From contig NZ_JAQIPB010000007.1 in the NCBI RefSeq assembly GCF_028023875.1, forward strand, positions 248,001 to 312,000: a DNA stretch of 64,000 nucleotides. The letters run 5' to 3'. The notes under the pieces were generated by a model. It had not been told where the DNA came from. It saw only the letters and a list, made by a program, of their open reading frames with translations, and did no database searches. Position 1 is the first letter of the stretch. Each line of letters opens with the position of its first letter. The DNA is from Xenophilus arseniciresistens (GTDB lineage: Bacteria > Pseudomonadota > Gammaproteobacteria > Burkholderiales > Burkholderiaceae_C). Below are positions 39,580 through 48,075 of this stretch, in pieces. A program made the position numbers and the translations under genes.

Positions 39580-40803
39580 TCAGTTGGCGGGCTTGTTCAG
39601 GCTCAGGTTGAGGAAGCCGTTGGCATTGGTGCCGCCCAGGCGGGCGACCGCCGTCAGGCCGCCGCCCAGCGGCAGCTGGATCACCGGCGAGATGTTCTCG
39701 GCGCCGTCGCGCTTGCGATAGCCCGGCAGCGGGGCGTTGTAGCGCAGCGTCTGCACGACGCTGGTGTTCGAGCCCGGCTGGCGCGTCACCACGCCGGTGC
39801 TGCTGTCGACCGAGAGGATGGTGTTGTAGTCCGCCGAAATATCGGTCTCGGCCTCGAAGAGGGTGTCGATGGTGAACTGCCAGTACGGGTTGACCTGGCC
39901 GACGACCGGCAGGCTGGAGCTGCGCTGGTTGGTGAAGAACTGGACGCTGCCGTTGTCCTTGTTGTAGGCGATCAGCGTGATCACCTCGCCGAACCTGAAG
40001 CCGTAGGCATGGGTGTTCGCCAACCCTCCCGTGCCTGAGAAGCCGCCGGCCGCGCTGTCGGCCACCAGGCCGGTGTTGGCCGGGATGTCGCCCGGCACGG
40101 TCAGCGGCGTGCAACCTTCGGCGATGCTGGCCGTGGTGGGGCATTCCAGCGCGCTTGCGATCACGCCGTTGTTGAAGCCGACGGCCCCGTAGTTCAGCGA
40201 GAAGTAGTCCTCGGTGCTCTCGCGCTCCCAGCCCAGGCGGTTGAACATGCCGTTCAGGGAGGCCGCCGTCACGCCGTCACTGCCGGTCTGCTCGGGGAAC
40301 AGCAGCGTGACGACATAACCGAAGGAAGCCGGATCGCTCACCAGCCCCAGCCCGTTGGGGCCGATCACCACCTTGCTGCCTTCCAGCGTGAACTCGCAGG
40401 CGCTGCCATCCACCGGCACCAGCGTGACGCCTTCGCCACCGCTGCCGTCAGTGATTCGCGTGGTGCGCGTCGAACCGTCCGAGCCCAGCAGGCCGGCCTG
40501 GATCTGCACCAGCCCCGTCGTATCGTTCGCATCGTTCGACGAGAGGTAGCGGTAGGTGCCGCTGGTCAGGCTCGCGCAGGTCGCGGCCACGCCGGAGTCG
40601 ACGGGTGCTGGCGCGGGTGCCGGTGCGGGCGCCGGGGCAGGGGCCGGCGCGGGCGCGGGTGCGGGTGCGGGCGCAGGAGCCGGCGGGGCGATCGGAAGGA
40701 TCATGCCGCCGCCACCCCCGCCGCCGCCGCATGCGAACAGTGAGAGAACAAGTGCGGTCGTGGCCGACCACCGGAAGGAAGGATGGAGGTGAGGCATGTT
40801 CAT
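39580..40803 (-). CDS. Putative lipoprotein with Gly and Ala-Pro tracts
   Basis: Secreted protein, 407 aa, that I do not recognise. A signal peptide ends in the lipobox LSLFAC, so Cys25 would be lipidated. It is followed by eight consecutive Gly, then roughly 13 Ala-Pro repeats (about 40-68) that would form a stiff stalk. The rest (about 70-407) is rich in Gly, Ser, Thr and Asn with alternating hydrophobics, consistent with a beta-rich surface domain. The start at 40803 (or the ATG at 40797) fits the signal peptide; the long upstream open frame does not look coding. A terminator follows the gene. Confidence 0.75.
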   Translation of the reverse strand: MNMPHLHPSFRWSATTALVLSLFACGGGGGGGGMILPIAPPAPAPAPAPAPAPAPAPAPAPAPAPAPVDSGVAATCASLTSGTYRYLSSNDANDTTGLVQIQAGLLGSDGSTRTTRITDGSGGEGVTLVPVDGSACEFTLEGSKVVIGPNGLGLVSDPASFGYVVTLLFPEQTGSDGVTAASLNGMFNRLGWERESTEDYFSLNYGAVGFNNGVIASALECPTTASIAEGCTPLTVPGDIPANTGLVADSAAGGFSGTGGLANTHAYGFRFGEVITLIAYNKDNGSVQFFTNQRSSSLPVVGQVNPYWQFTIDTLFEAETDISADYNTILSVDSSTGVVTRQPGSNTSVVQTLRYNAPLPGYRKRDGAENISPVIQLPLGGGLTAVARLGGTNANGFLNLSLNKPAN

Positions 40804-40966
40804 TTGTGAAAAGTTGTGACTTGCGGCGCGAGTATTGAGGGCCGTCCGGAGCGCGGATATCCCCCGAAGAAGGGACAGCCTCCTCTTGCGAGGCGCCCTT
40901 TCCTTCCCTATGTGCTTGTCCCCTCGCGCCGGGCCCCGATACCGGCATCCGGCGTCCGGCCGCGCC

Positions 40967-40982
40967 GATAATCTGCGCCCCA
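40967..40982 (+). promoter_or_regulatory. -10 box close to the rodA start
   Basis: GATAAT (40967-40972) is followed by nine bases and then the rodA ATG at 40982. No Shine-Dalgarno is visible in the interval. Confidence 0.45.
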
Positions 40983-42136
40983 TGTCTGCCGTCTTCCAGC
41001 AACCCTCCCTGGCGCGCCGTGTGGCGCCCATCTTCCAGGGCTTCGACGGCCTGCTGCTGGCCGCCATCGCGCTGCTGGCGGCCACCGGCCTGTTCGCCAT
41101 GTACTCGGCCGGTTTCGACAACGGCGAGCGCTTCGGCCACCACGCACGCAACATGCTGCTGGCCGGCGGCATCCTCTTCGTGGTGGCGCAGGTGCCGCCG
41201 CAGCGCATCATGAGCCTGGCCGTGCCGCTCTATGTGCTGGGGGTGGTGCTGCTGATCCTGGTGGAGCTGTTCGGCATCACCCGCAAGGGCGCCACACGCT
41301 GGATCAATCTGGGCATCGTGATCCAGCCGAGCGAACTCATGAAGATCGCCATGCCGCTGATGCTGGCCTGGTGGTTCCAGCACCGCGAGGGCCAGCTGCG
41401 CACGCTGGACTTCGTGGCGGCCACGCTGTTGCTGGCGCTGCCCGTGGGGTTGATCATGAAGCAGCCCGACCTGGGGACTTCGCTGCTGGTGCTGGCGGCG
41501 GGGCTGTCGGTGATCTTCTTTGCCGGCCTGTCGTGGAAGCTGGTGATCCCGCCGGTGGTGATCGGCGTCATCGCCATCGTGCTGATCGTGAGCTTCGAGC
41601 CCACCTTGTGCGCCGACGGGATGGATTGGCGCGTGCTGCACGAATACCAGCGCCAGCGCGTGTGCACCCTGTTGGACCCGACCAAGGACCCGCTGGGCAA
41701 GGGCTTCCACATCATCCAGGGCATGATCGCCATCGGCTCGGGCGGCCTGTCGGGCAAGGGCTTCATGCAGGGCACGCAGACCCACCTGGAGTTCATCCCC
41801 GAGCGCACCACCGACTTCATCTTCGCCGCCTATTCGGAAGAGTTCGGCCTCTTCGGCAATCTGTTCCTGATCGCGGGCTTCCTGTTCCTGATCTTCCGCG
41901 GCCTGGCCATCGCGATGGACGCGCCCACGCTCTTCTCGCGCCTGATGGCCGGGGCCGTGGCCATGATCTTCTTCACCTATGCCTTCGTGAACATGGGCAT
42001 GGTCAGCGGCATCCTGCCCGTGGTGGGCGTGCCGCTGCCCTTCATCAGCTACGGCGGCACGGCCATGGTCACGCTGGGGCTGGCGCTGGGCGTGCTGATG
42101 TCCATCGCGCGGGCGCGCAAGCTGGCTGAAAAATAG
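40982..42136 (+). CDS. rodA: Rod-shape SEDS glycosyltransferase RodA
   Basis: Polytopic peptidoglycan polymerase for cell elongation, 384 aa with about ten transmembrane helices. SEDS motifs include KGATRWINLG near residue 103, QPSELMKIAMPLML, and KQPDLGTSLLVLAAG near 160. The C-terminal GVPLPFISYGGTAM distinguishes RodA from FtsW. The start at 40982 fits the family. PBP2 (mrdA), which usually precedes rodA, is not in this window. Confidence 0.95.
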   Translation: MSAVFQQPSLARRVAPIFQGFDGLLLAAIALLAATGLFAMYSAGFDNGERFGHHARNMLLAGGILFVVAQVPPQRIMSLAVPLYVLGVVLLILVELFGITRKGATRWINLGIVIQPSELMKIAMPLMLAWWFQHREGQLRTLDFVAATLLLALPVGLIMKQPDLGTSLLVLAAGLSVIFFAGLSWKLVIPPVVIGVIAIVLIVSFEPTLCADGMDWRVLHEYQRQRVCTLLDPTKDPLGKGFHIIQGMIAIGSGGLSGKGFMQGTQTHLEFIPERTTDFIFAAYSEEFGLFGNLFLIAGFLFLIFRGLAIAMDAPTLFSRLMAGAVAMIFFTYAFVNMGMVSGILPVVGVPLPFISYGGTAMVTLGLALGVLMSIARARKLAEK

Positions 42137-42244
42137 GGCCGGCACGGGTGCTGACGACGGGTTGCCGCAAGGGGGACACCGGGTGCGGGGCCGGCGCGAG
42201 CCCCATGCGAACATGGCTGTCTCACAACAAGATGGAGACATGCG

Positions 42245-43585
42245 ATGGCAACCCGCCCCTTTCTTTCGGGCCGCGCGCTGGCCTGCGCGCTGGGCAGCGC
42301 CGGCCTGCTGCTGAGTGCCTTGCCCGCCGCCATGGCACAGACCGCCGCCGCCCGGGCGCCGCTGTCGGCCATGGACAGTGATCCCGTCAAGCTGGGGCTG
42401 ATGGTGGGCTCGCCGCCGCCGGCCGACAAGCAGATCACCTTCCAGAACGCGGGCCAGTTCCCCAACCTTCGCTGGTCCTTGCAGCACATGCGCGAACTGG
42501 TGCCCAGCCGCAACGTGTGGCGTGGCACGGGCGCTGCCACGGAGCTGCCGCGCAGCGAACGCGACTGGTCGGCTTTCGCCTTCGACGACGGCGCGGGCGC
42601 ACGGCTGGGCATCGACGCCTACGCGCAGCGCAGCTACACCGACGCCATCGTGGTGCTGCACAAGGGCCGCGTGGTGCTGGAGCGCTACTGGAGCGGCATG
42701 ACGCCCAACACCCTGCACAGCGTCTTTTCGGTCACCAAGTCGCTCACGGGCGTGCTGGCCTCGCAGCTGATCGCCGAAGGCAGGCTGGACCCGAATGCGC
42801 GGGTTTCGCAGTACCTGCCGGAGCTGGCCGGCACCGCCTGGGAAGACGCCACCGTGCAGCAGACGCTGGACATGACGGCGGGCGTGCGTTTTCGCGAGGA
42901 CTATGCCGATCCCACTTCGGAGGTGATCCAGTACGCCATCGCCTCCGGCCTGGTGCCCATGCCGCCGACCTGGGCCGGCCCGCGCGACACGCTGAGCTTT
43001 CTGAAGACGCTCAAGAAAGAAGGCCAGCACGGCGCCGGCTTCGTCTACAAGACTGTCCATTCCGAAGTGGTGGGCTGGCTGGTGCACCGCGTGACGGGCA
43101 AGCCCTTCTCGCAGAACCTCAGCGAGCGCATCTGGTCGCGGATGGGGGCCGAGAACGATGCCTCGATCAACATCGACCGCCTGGGTTTCGAGTCCATGGG
43201 CTCGGGCTTCAACGCCACGGCGCGCGACTTGGCGCGCCTGGGCGAGCTGCTGCGCAACGACGGCGCCGTGGGCGGCCTGTTCAGCCGCCAGGCGCTGCTG
43301 GACAAGGCGGCGGTGGACGCCATCCGCACGGGCGGCGACCGAGAGAAGTTCAAGGCCGGCGGCCAGGCAGCGCGGCCGGGCTATTCCTATCGCAACCAGT
43401 GGTGGATCACGCACAACGCCGACGGCGCGTGGGAGGCCTCGGGCATCCATGGCCAGTACATCCACATCAACCCCGCGGCGCAGATGGTGATCGTGCGGCT
43501 GGGCTCCTCGCCCGTGGCCGCCAACGGCCCTGCGCACCCGCTGCACATGCGGGCCTTCCAGGCCCTGGCAGACACGCTGCGCTGA
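42245..43585 (+). CDS. Secreted beta-lactamase-fold serine hydrolase
   Basis: Periplasmic hydrolase of the class C beta-lactamase/6-aminohexanoate-dimer hydrolase family, 446 aa. A cleavable signal peptide ends near ALPAAMA-Q (residue 31). The nucleophile motif SVTK is near residue 161 and the second motif tyrosine is in VYKTVHSE near 267. The C-terminal SGIHGQYIHI supplies the third element. It resembles NylB-type amidases/esterases more than true beta-lactamases; the substrate is unknown. It starts 108 bases after rodA. Confidence 0.85.
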   Translation: MATRPFLSGRALACALGSAGLLLSALPAAMAQTAAARAPLSAMDSDPVKLGLMVGSPPPADKQITFQNAGQFPNLRWSLQHMRELVPSRNVWRGTGAATELPRSERDWSAFAFDDGAGARLGIDAYAQRSYTDAIVVLHKGRVVLERYWSGMTPNTLHSVFSVTKSLTGVLASQLIAEGRLDPNARVSQYLPELAGTAWEDATVQQTLDMTAGVRFREDYADPTSEVIQYAIASGLVPMPPTWAGPRDTLSFLKTLKKEGQHGAGFVYKTVHSEVVGWLVHRVTGKPFSQNLSERIWSRMGAENDASINIDRLGFESMGSGFNATARDLARLGELLRNDGAVGGLFSRQALLDKAAVDAIRTGGDREKFKAGGQAARPGYSYRNQWWITHNADGAWEASGIHGQYIHINPAAQMVIVRLGSSPVAANGPAHPLHMRAFQALADTLR

Positions 43586-43654
43586 GGTTCGCGCGCACCC
43601 CTGGGGCGCGGGCGGGAAACACGCGGCCTTCGCGCGGGTGGATTGGGTGCGCGC

Positions 43655-43668
43655 AATAATCTGCCTCA
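43655..43668 (+). promoter_or_regulatory. -10 box placed for leaderless tldD mRNA
   Basis: AATAAT (43655-43660) is followed by seven bases and then the tldD ATG at 43668. No Shine-Dalgarno is present. Confidence 0.5.
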
Positions 43669-45128
43669 TGATTTCCCGCGAACCCACCCTCGAGCGCCTG
43701 GCCACGGCGCAGCAGCTTCTTCTGACGCCCTTCGGGCTCGACGAGACGCACCTGTCCAAGGCGCTGGCGGAGATCAAGGCCCACAAGGTCGATGACGCCG
43801 ACCTGTACTTCCAGTACACGCGCAGCGAAGGCTGGAGCCTGGAAGAAGGCATCGTCAAGACCGGCAGCTTCAGCATCGACCAGGGCGTGGGCGTGCGCGC
43901 CGTCAGCGGCGAGAAAACCGCTTTCGCCTATTCCGACGACATCTCCGAAGCCTCGCTGCTCGACGCCGCGCGCACCGTGCGCACCATCGCATCGGCCGGC
44001 CGCAACGCGCGCACCCAGGTGCCGGCGCGCAAGGTGGCGGGCAGCCGCTCGCTCTATGGCGGTGTGGACCCGATCGCCTCGCTGGACAGCACGGCCAAGG
44101 TGCAACTGCTCGAGAAGGTGGAGCAGCTTGCGCGTGCGCGCGACCCCCGCGTGTCGCAGGTGATGGCCGGCCTGGCCAGCGAGTACGACGTGGTGCTGGT
44201 GGCGCGCGCCGACGGCACCCTGGCGGCCGACGTGCGGCCCCTGGTGCGCCTGTCGGTCACCGTGATCGCCGAGCAGAACGGCCGGCGCGAAGTGGGCTCG
44301 GGCGGCGGTGGCGGCCGCTTCGGCCTGGCCTATTTCACCGACGCGCAGATCAGCGAATACGTGGAGCAGGCCGTGAGCTCGGCCCTCACCAATCTCGACT
44401 CGCGTCCGGCCCCGGCCGGCGAGATGACCGTGGTGCTGGGCCCGGGCTGGCCCGGCATCCTGCTGCACGAAGCCATCGGCCACGGGCTCGAAGGCGACTT
44501 CAACCGCAAGGGCTCGAGCGCCTTCAGCGGCCGCATCGGCCAGCGCGTCGCAGCCAAGGGCGTCACGGTGCTGGACGACGGCACGCTGGCGGATCGCCGC
44601 GGCTCGCTCAATGTGGACGACGAGGGCAACGCCAGCCAGCGCAACGTGCTGATCGAGGACGGCATCCTCAAGGGCTACATCCAGGACGCGATGAACGCGC
44701 GCCTCATGAAGGTCAAGCCCACGGGCAACGGCCGCCGCGAAAGCTACGCCCATGTGCCCATGCCGCGCATGACCAACACCTACATGCTGGGTGGCGACAG
44801 GGATCCGCAGGAGATCGTGGCCAGCATCAAGAAGGGCCTGTACGCCACCAACTTCGGCGGCGGCCAGGTCGACATCACGAGCGGCAAGTTCGTGTTCTCG
44901 GCCAGCGAGGCCTACTGGGTGGAAAACGGCAAGATCCAGTACCCCGTCAAGGGCGCCACCATCGTGGGCAACGGCCCCGATGCGCTCACCCGCGTGAAGA
45001 TGATCGGCAACGACATGGCGCTGGATTCGGGCGTGGGCACCTGCGGCAAGGAAGGCCAGAGCGTGCCCGTGGGCGTGGGCCAGCCCACCCTGCGCATCGA
45101 TGGCCTGACCGTCGGCGGCACGGCATAA
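43668..45128 (+). CDS. tldD: Metalloprotease subunit TldD
   Basis: Subunit of the TldD/TldE (PmbA) heterodimeric metalloprotease that degrades unfolded peptides and matures modified peptides. It is 486 aa against 481 in E. coli. The zinc motif HEAIGHGLEGD starts at His267, which marks the catalytic TldD rather than TldE. The ATG at 43668 is chosen because the upstream 10 codons are not conserved and a -10-like hexamer lies seven bases before it. Confidence 0.95.
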   Translation: MISREPTLERLATAQQLLLTPFGLDETHLSKALAEIKAHKVDDADLYFQYTRSEGWSLEEGIVKTGSFSIDQGVGVRAVSGEKTAFAYSDDISEASLLDAARTVRTIASAGRNARTQVPARKVAGSRSLYGGVDPIASLDSTAKVQLLEKVEQLARARDPRVSQVMAGLASEYDVVLVARADGTLAADVRPLVRLSVTVIAEQNGRREVGSGGGGGRFGLAYFTDAQISEYVEQAVSSALTNLDSRPAPAGEMTVVLGPGWPGILLHEAIGHGLEGDFNRKGSSAFSGRIGQRVAAKGVTVLDDGTLADRRGSLNVDDEGNASQRNVLIEDGILKGYIQDAMNARLMKVKPTGNGRRESYAHVPMPRMTNTYMLGGDRDPQEIVASIKKGLYATNFGGGQVDITSGKFVFSASEAYWVENGKIQYPVKGATIVGNGPDALTRVKMIGNDMALDSGVGTCGKEGQSVPVGVGQPTLRIDGLTVGGTA

Positions 45129-45189
45129 GTCCACATCGGCGCCCAAAAACAACAGTCGCCAAAACAACACAGCCTGCATGTGCCTGTGC

Positions 45190-45204
45190 TAGAGTCGCTC
45201 CCCA
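45190..45204 (+). promoter_or_regulatory. -10-like box of the DAHP synthase leader
   Basis: TAGAGT (45190-45195) lies eight bases before the leader-peptide ATG at 45204. It is the best -10 candidate for the leader transcript; no convincing -35 was found. Confidence 0.4.
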
Positions 45205-45278
45205 TGTCCGCAGCTCGCGCTTTTTACTTTGCCTACTTTTGGTTCCCGGAATCCGGCGGACGAGTGGCGCGCGCATAA
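45204..45278 (+). CDS. Aromatic-rich leader peptide, 24 aa
   Basis: A 24-codon ORF whose central run FYFAYFWF (residues 7-14) contains four Phe, two Tyr and one Trp. It lies between the tldD stop and an intrinsic terminator in front of the DAHP synthase gene. This is the architecture of amino-acid-biosynthesis attenuators such as pheL and trpL. Ribosome stalling at these codons when charged aromatic tRNAs are scarce would free the antiterminator segment at 45253-45259. It is too short to have another obvious role. Confidence 0.8.
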   Translation: MSAARAFYFAYFWFPESGGRVARA

Positions 45279-45336
45279 ACAGCAGACAAGCCGAACCCCT
45301 CGAGAACCGCCGGTGCGAAAGCCCCGGCGGTTTTTT
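45253..45336 (+). promoter_or_regulatory. Transcription attenuator of the DAHP synthase gene
   Basis: CCGGCGG (45253-45259, within the leader ORF) is identical to the 3' arm of the terminator (45324-45330). It can pair perfectly with the terminator 5' arm CCGCCGG (45307-45313). The two pairings exclude each other, giving the antiterminator/terminator choice of a classic attenuator. A small CCGG-AAT-CCGG hairpin (45246-45256) could mask the segment while no ribosome is present. Confidence 0.72.
45305..45336 (+). terminator. Intrinsic terminator in the DAHP synthase leader
   Basis: AACCGCCGG (45305-45313) pairs perfectly with CCGGCGGTT (45324-45332). The ten-base loop contains GCGAAAGC, and the 3' arm runs into six T residues (45331-45336). 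It lies 46 bases before the DAHP synthase ATG. Confidence 0.9.
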
Positions 45337-45381
45337 CTTGGCCGCACCTTTTTTCAGTACCCACCCTAGCGAGGAAGCATC

Positions 45382-46503
45382 ATGAGCCCCAAGAGCAGCA
45401 GCACCGCCAGCGAGTCCTGGTATCCGTCGGTCGAAAAAACCAGCCAGACCGACGACAAACGCATCCAGGACATCACCGTGCTGCCTCCTCCAGAGCATCT
45501 GATCCGCTTCTTCCCCATCCGCGGGACGGCCATCGAAACACTGATCGCCGACACACGCCGCCGCATCCAGCAGATCATGGCCGGCAAGGACGACCGGCTG
45601 CTGGTGGTGATCGGCCCCTGCTCCATCCATGACCCGGCCGCGGCGCTCGAATACGCCAAGCGCCTGAAGGTGGTGCGCGACAAGTACGCCGATTCGCTGG
45701 AGATCGTGATGCGCGTGTACTTCGAGAAGCCGCGCACGACGGTGGGCTGGAAGGGCCTGATCAACGACCCCTACCTCGACGAGAGCTACCGCATCGACGA
45801 GGGCCTGCGCATCGCGCGGCAACTGCTCATCGACATCAACCGCCTGGGCCTGCCGGCCGGCAGCGAGTTCCTGGACGTGATCTCGCCGCAATACATCGGC
45901 GACCTGATCTCCTGGGGCGCGATCGGTGCGCGCACCACCGAGAGCCAGGTCCACCGCGAGCTGGCCTCGGGCATCAGCGCGCCCATTGGCTTCAAGAACG
46001 GCACCGACGGCAACATCCGCATCGCGACCGACGCCATTCAGGCGGCGGCGCGCGGCCACCACTTCCTTTCCGTGCACAAGAACGGCCAGGTCGCCATCGT
46101 CCACACCAAGGGCAACAAGGACTGCCACGTCATCCTGCGCGGCGGCAAGGCACCCAACTACGACGCGGCCAGCGTGCAGGCAGCCTGCCAGGAGCTGGAA
46201 GCGTGCAAGCTGCCCGCCACGCTGATGGTGGATTGCAGCCATGCCAACAGCAGCAAGCAGCACCAAAAGCAGATCGACGTGGCGCAGGACATCGCGAAGC
46301 AGATCGCGGGCGGCTCGCGCTGCGTGTTCGGCGTGATGGTGGAAAGCCACCTGCAGGCCGGCGCCCAGAAGTTCACGCCTGGCAAGGATGTCGTCGGCGC
46401 GCTCGAATACGGCAAGAGCATCACCGATGCCTGCCTGGGCTGGGACGACTCGGTGGCCGTGCTGGACACCCTGTCGCAGGCCGTGAAGGCACGACGGGGC
46501 TGA
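45382..46503 (+). CDS. aroG: 3-deoxy-7-phosphoheptulonate (DAHP) synthase, class I
   Basis: First enzyme of the shikimate pathway, joining phosphoenolpyruvate and erythrose-4-phosphate. It is 373 aa. Class I (AroF/G/H) motifs are visible: VIGPCSIHDP near residue 75, YFEKPRTTVGWKG near 113 and GSEFLDVISPQYIGDLISWGAIGARTTESQ from about 155. The later GFKNGTDG and DCSHANSSKQ are also present. Whether it is inhibited by Phe, Tyr or Trp cannot be read from the sequence. An AGGA ribosome site precedes the ATG. The attenuator upstream indicates control by aromatic amino-acid supply. Confidence 0.96.
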   Translation: MSPKSSSTASESWYPSVEKTSQTDDKRIQDITVLPPPEHLIRFFPIRGTAIETLIADTRRRIQQIMAGKDDRLLVVIGPCSIHDPAAALEYAKRLKVVRDKYADSLEIVMRVYFEKPRTTVGWKGLINDPYLDESYRIDEGLRIARQLLIDINRLGLPAGSEFLDVISPQYIGDLISWGAIGARTTESQVHRELASGISAPIGFKNGTDGNIRIATDAIQAAARGHHFLSVHKNGQVAIVHTKGNKDCHVILRGGKAPNYDAASVQAACQELEACKLPATLMVDCSHANSSKQHQKQIDVAQDIAKQIAGGSRCVFGVMVESHLQAGAQKFTPGKDVVGALEYGKSITDACLGWDDSVAVLDTLSQAVKARRG

Positions 46504-46531
46504 GCGGCCCCGCTGTGGCGACGGCGGCGCT

Positions 46532-47968
46532 TCAGGCTGCCGTCGCCAGCGCCTGCAGCAGCTTGCCGTGCACGCCGCCGAAGCCGCCGTTGCTCATGCA
46601 CACCAGGTGGTCGCCGGGCATGGCGGCGGCGCGCACCTGGGCCACCAGCGTATCGATGTCACCGGCCGTCTGCGCGCGAGCGCCCAGCGGGGCCAGTGCG
46701 GCTGCGGCATCCCATTCCAGTCCGGCCGTGTGGCAGAAGGCCAGATCGGCATCTTCCAGGCTGTCGGGCAACAGGGCCGCCATGGTGCCCAGCTTCATGG
46801 TGTTGCTGCGCGGCTCGAAGATGGCCAGGATGCGCTCGCTCGTGCGGCCCTGGCGGTCGAGCTGGCGCCGCAGGCCCTGCAGGGTGGTGTGGATGGCCGT
46901 GGGGTGGTGGGCGAAGTCGTCGTAGACCGTGATGGGTTGGCCGGCCGTCTTCACCTGGCCACGCGTTTCCATGCGTCGGCGCACATTGCGGAAAGCGCTC
47001 AGCGCCTGCGCGGCTTGCGCAGGAGGGACGCCCACATGGTCGGCGGCGGCAATGGCCGCCAGCGCATTGCATTGGTTGTGGGCACCGCTGAGGGCCCAGT
47101 CCACACGACCGACGGCCTCGCCATTGCGCATCACCTCGAAATTGCCGTGATCGCCGTGTGCCTGCCAATGGCTGCCTTCGGCGCCGAAAAAGGCGACATC
47201 GGACCAGCATCCGCGTTCAAGAACACGTTGCAGGCTGGGTTCTGCGCCTTGCACCACCAGCCGGCCCTGGGCAGGCACGGTGCGCACCAGGTGATGGAAT
47301 TGCTGTTCGATGGCTGCGAGATCATCAAAGATGTCTGCATGATCGAATTCCAGGTTGTTCAGGATGGCCGTGCGCGGGCGGTAGTGAACGAACTTGCTGC
47401 GCTTGTCGAAGAAAGCCGTGTCGTATTCGTCAGCCTCGATCACGAAAGGCGCGCGCCCGGCCAGCGCAGGTGCCGCGGCGCTGGCCGTAGCAGCGCCCAG
47501 GCGCGCCGACACGCCAAAGTCCAGCGGCACCCCGCCCACCAGGAAGCCCGGTTGCAGCCCGGCCTGCTCCAGGATCCAGGCCAGCATGGAGGTCGTGGTC
47601 GTTTTGCCGTGCGTGCCGGCCACCGCCAGCACATGCCGCCCCTGCAGCACATGCTCGGCCAGCCATTGGGGGCCGCTGGTATAGGCGGCGCCCGCATCAA
47701 GAATGGCTTCCATCAGGGGGAACTTGGGCGCGCCGTCGGGAAGGCGTGCGCGTGAGACCACGTTGCCTACCACGAACATGTCGGGCTTGAGGGCCAGCTG
47801 GTCGGCGCCATAGCCTTCGATCAATTCAATGCCCAGTGCGCGCAGCTGGTCGCTCATGGGCGGATAAACGCCGGCGTCGCAGCCGGTCACGCGGTGCCCG
47901 GCCTCGCGTGCCAGGGCGGCCAGCCCGCCCATGAAAGTGCCGCAAATGCCCAGGATGTGAATATGCAT
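46532..47968 (-). CDS. mpl: Murein-peptide ligase Mpl
   Basis: Recycling ligase that attaches recovered L-Ala-D-Glu-meso-DAP tripeptide to UDP-MurNAc, 478 aa. The N-terminal MHIHILGICGTFMGGLAALA distinguishes Mpl from MurC. The P-loop [12 protein letters not shown] is near residue 117, with EADEYDTAFFDKRSKF near 185 and DDFAHHPTA near 345. With AmpD (60529) it forms the peptidoglycan recycling path. A TAGAAT hexamer lies eight bases before the ATG. Confidence 0.95.
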   Translation of the reverse strand: MHIHILGICGTFMGGLAALAREAGHRVTGCDAGVYPPMSDQLRALGIELIEGYGADQLALKPDMFVVGNVVSRARLPDGAPKFPLMEAILDAGAAYTSGPQWLAEHVLQGRHVLAVAGTHGKTTTTSMLAWILEQAGLQPGFLVGGVPLDFGVSARLGAATASAAAPALAGRAPFVIEADEYDTAFFDKRSKFVHYRPRTAILNNLEFDHADIFDDLAAIEQQFHHLVRTVPAQGRLVVQGAEPSLQRVLERGCWSDVAFFGAEGSHWQAHGDHGNFEVMRNGEAVGRVDWALSGAHNQCNALAAIAAADHVGVPPAQAAQALSAFRNVRRRMETRGQVKTAGQPITVYDDFAHHPTAIHTTLQGLRRQLDRQGRTSERILAIFEPRSNTMKLGTMAALLPDSLEDADLAFCHTAGLEWDAAAALAPLGARAQTAGDIDTLVAQVRAAAMPGDHLVCMSNGGFGGVHGKLLQALATAA

Positions 47969-47982
47969 GGGGGCGAATTCTA
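47968..47982 (-). promoter_or_regulatory. -10 box placed for leaderless mpl mRNA
   Basis: On the minus strand TAGAAT (47982-47977) is followed by eight bases and then the mpl ATG at 47968. It is one arm of a divergent promoter region shared with the gene at 48075. Confidence 0.5.
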
Positions 47983-48062
47983 GAGAGCGCAACACCCGGC
48001 CTGCCCGGCCGGGTGTCCGGGTGCATCGAAGGCTTTGACACGTGCGGGCTGCCTTGCGGGCG

Positions 48063-48075
48063 CACAATGCCGCCA
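48063..48075 (+). promoter_or_regulatory. -10 box placed for a leaderless mRNA
   Basis: CACAAT (48063-48068) is followed by six bases and then the ATG at 48075. No Shine-Dalgarno is visible. Confidence 0.45.

Noticed and set aside
40448-43876. Very long open frame (1142 codons) on the minus strand
   Set aside because: It is antisense to rodA, the serine hydrolase and the start of tldD, and reads as His/Gln/Arg-rich sequence without domains. Such open frames are expected opposite GC-rich genes.
45337-45360. Second T-run after the leader terminator as another terminator
   Set aside because: The run at 45349-45354 has no stem-forming sequence directly before it.
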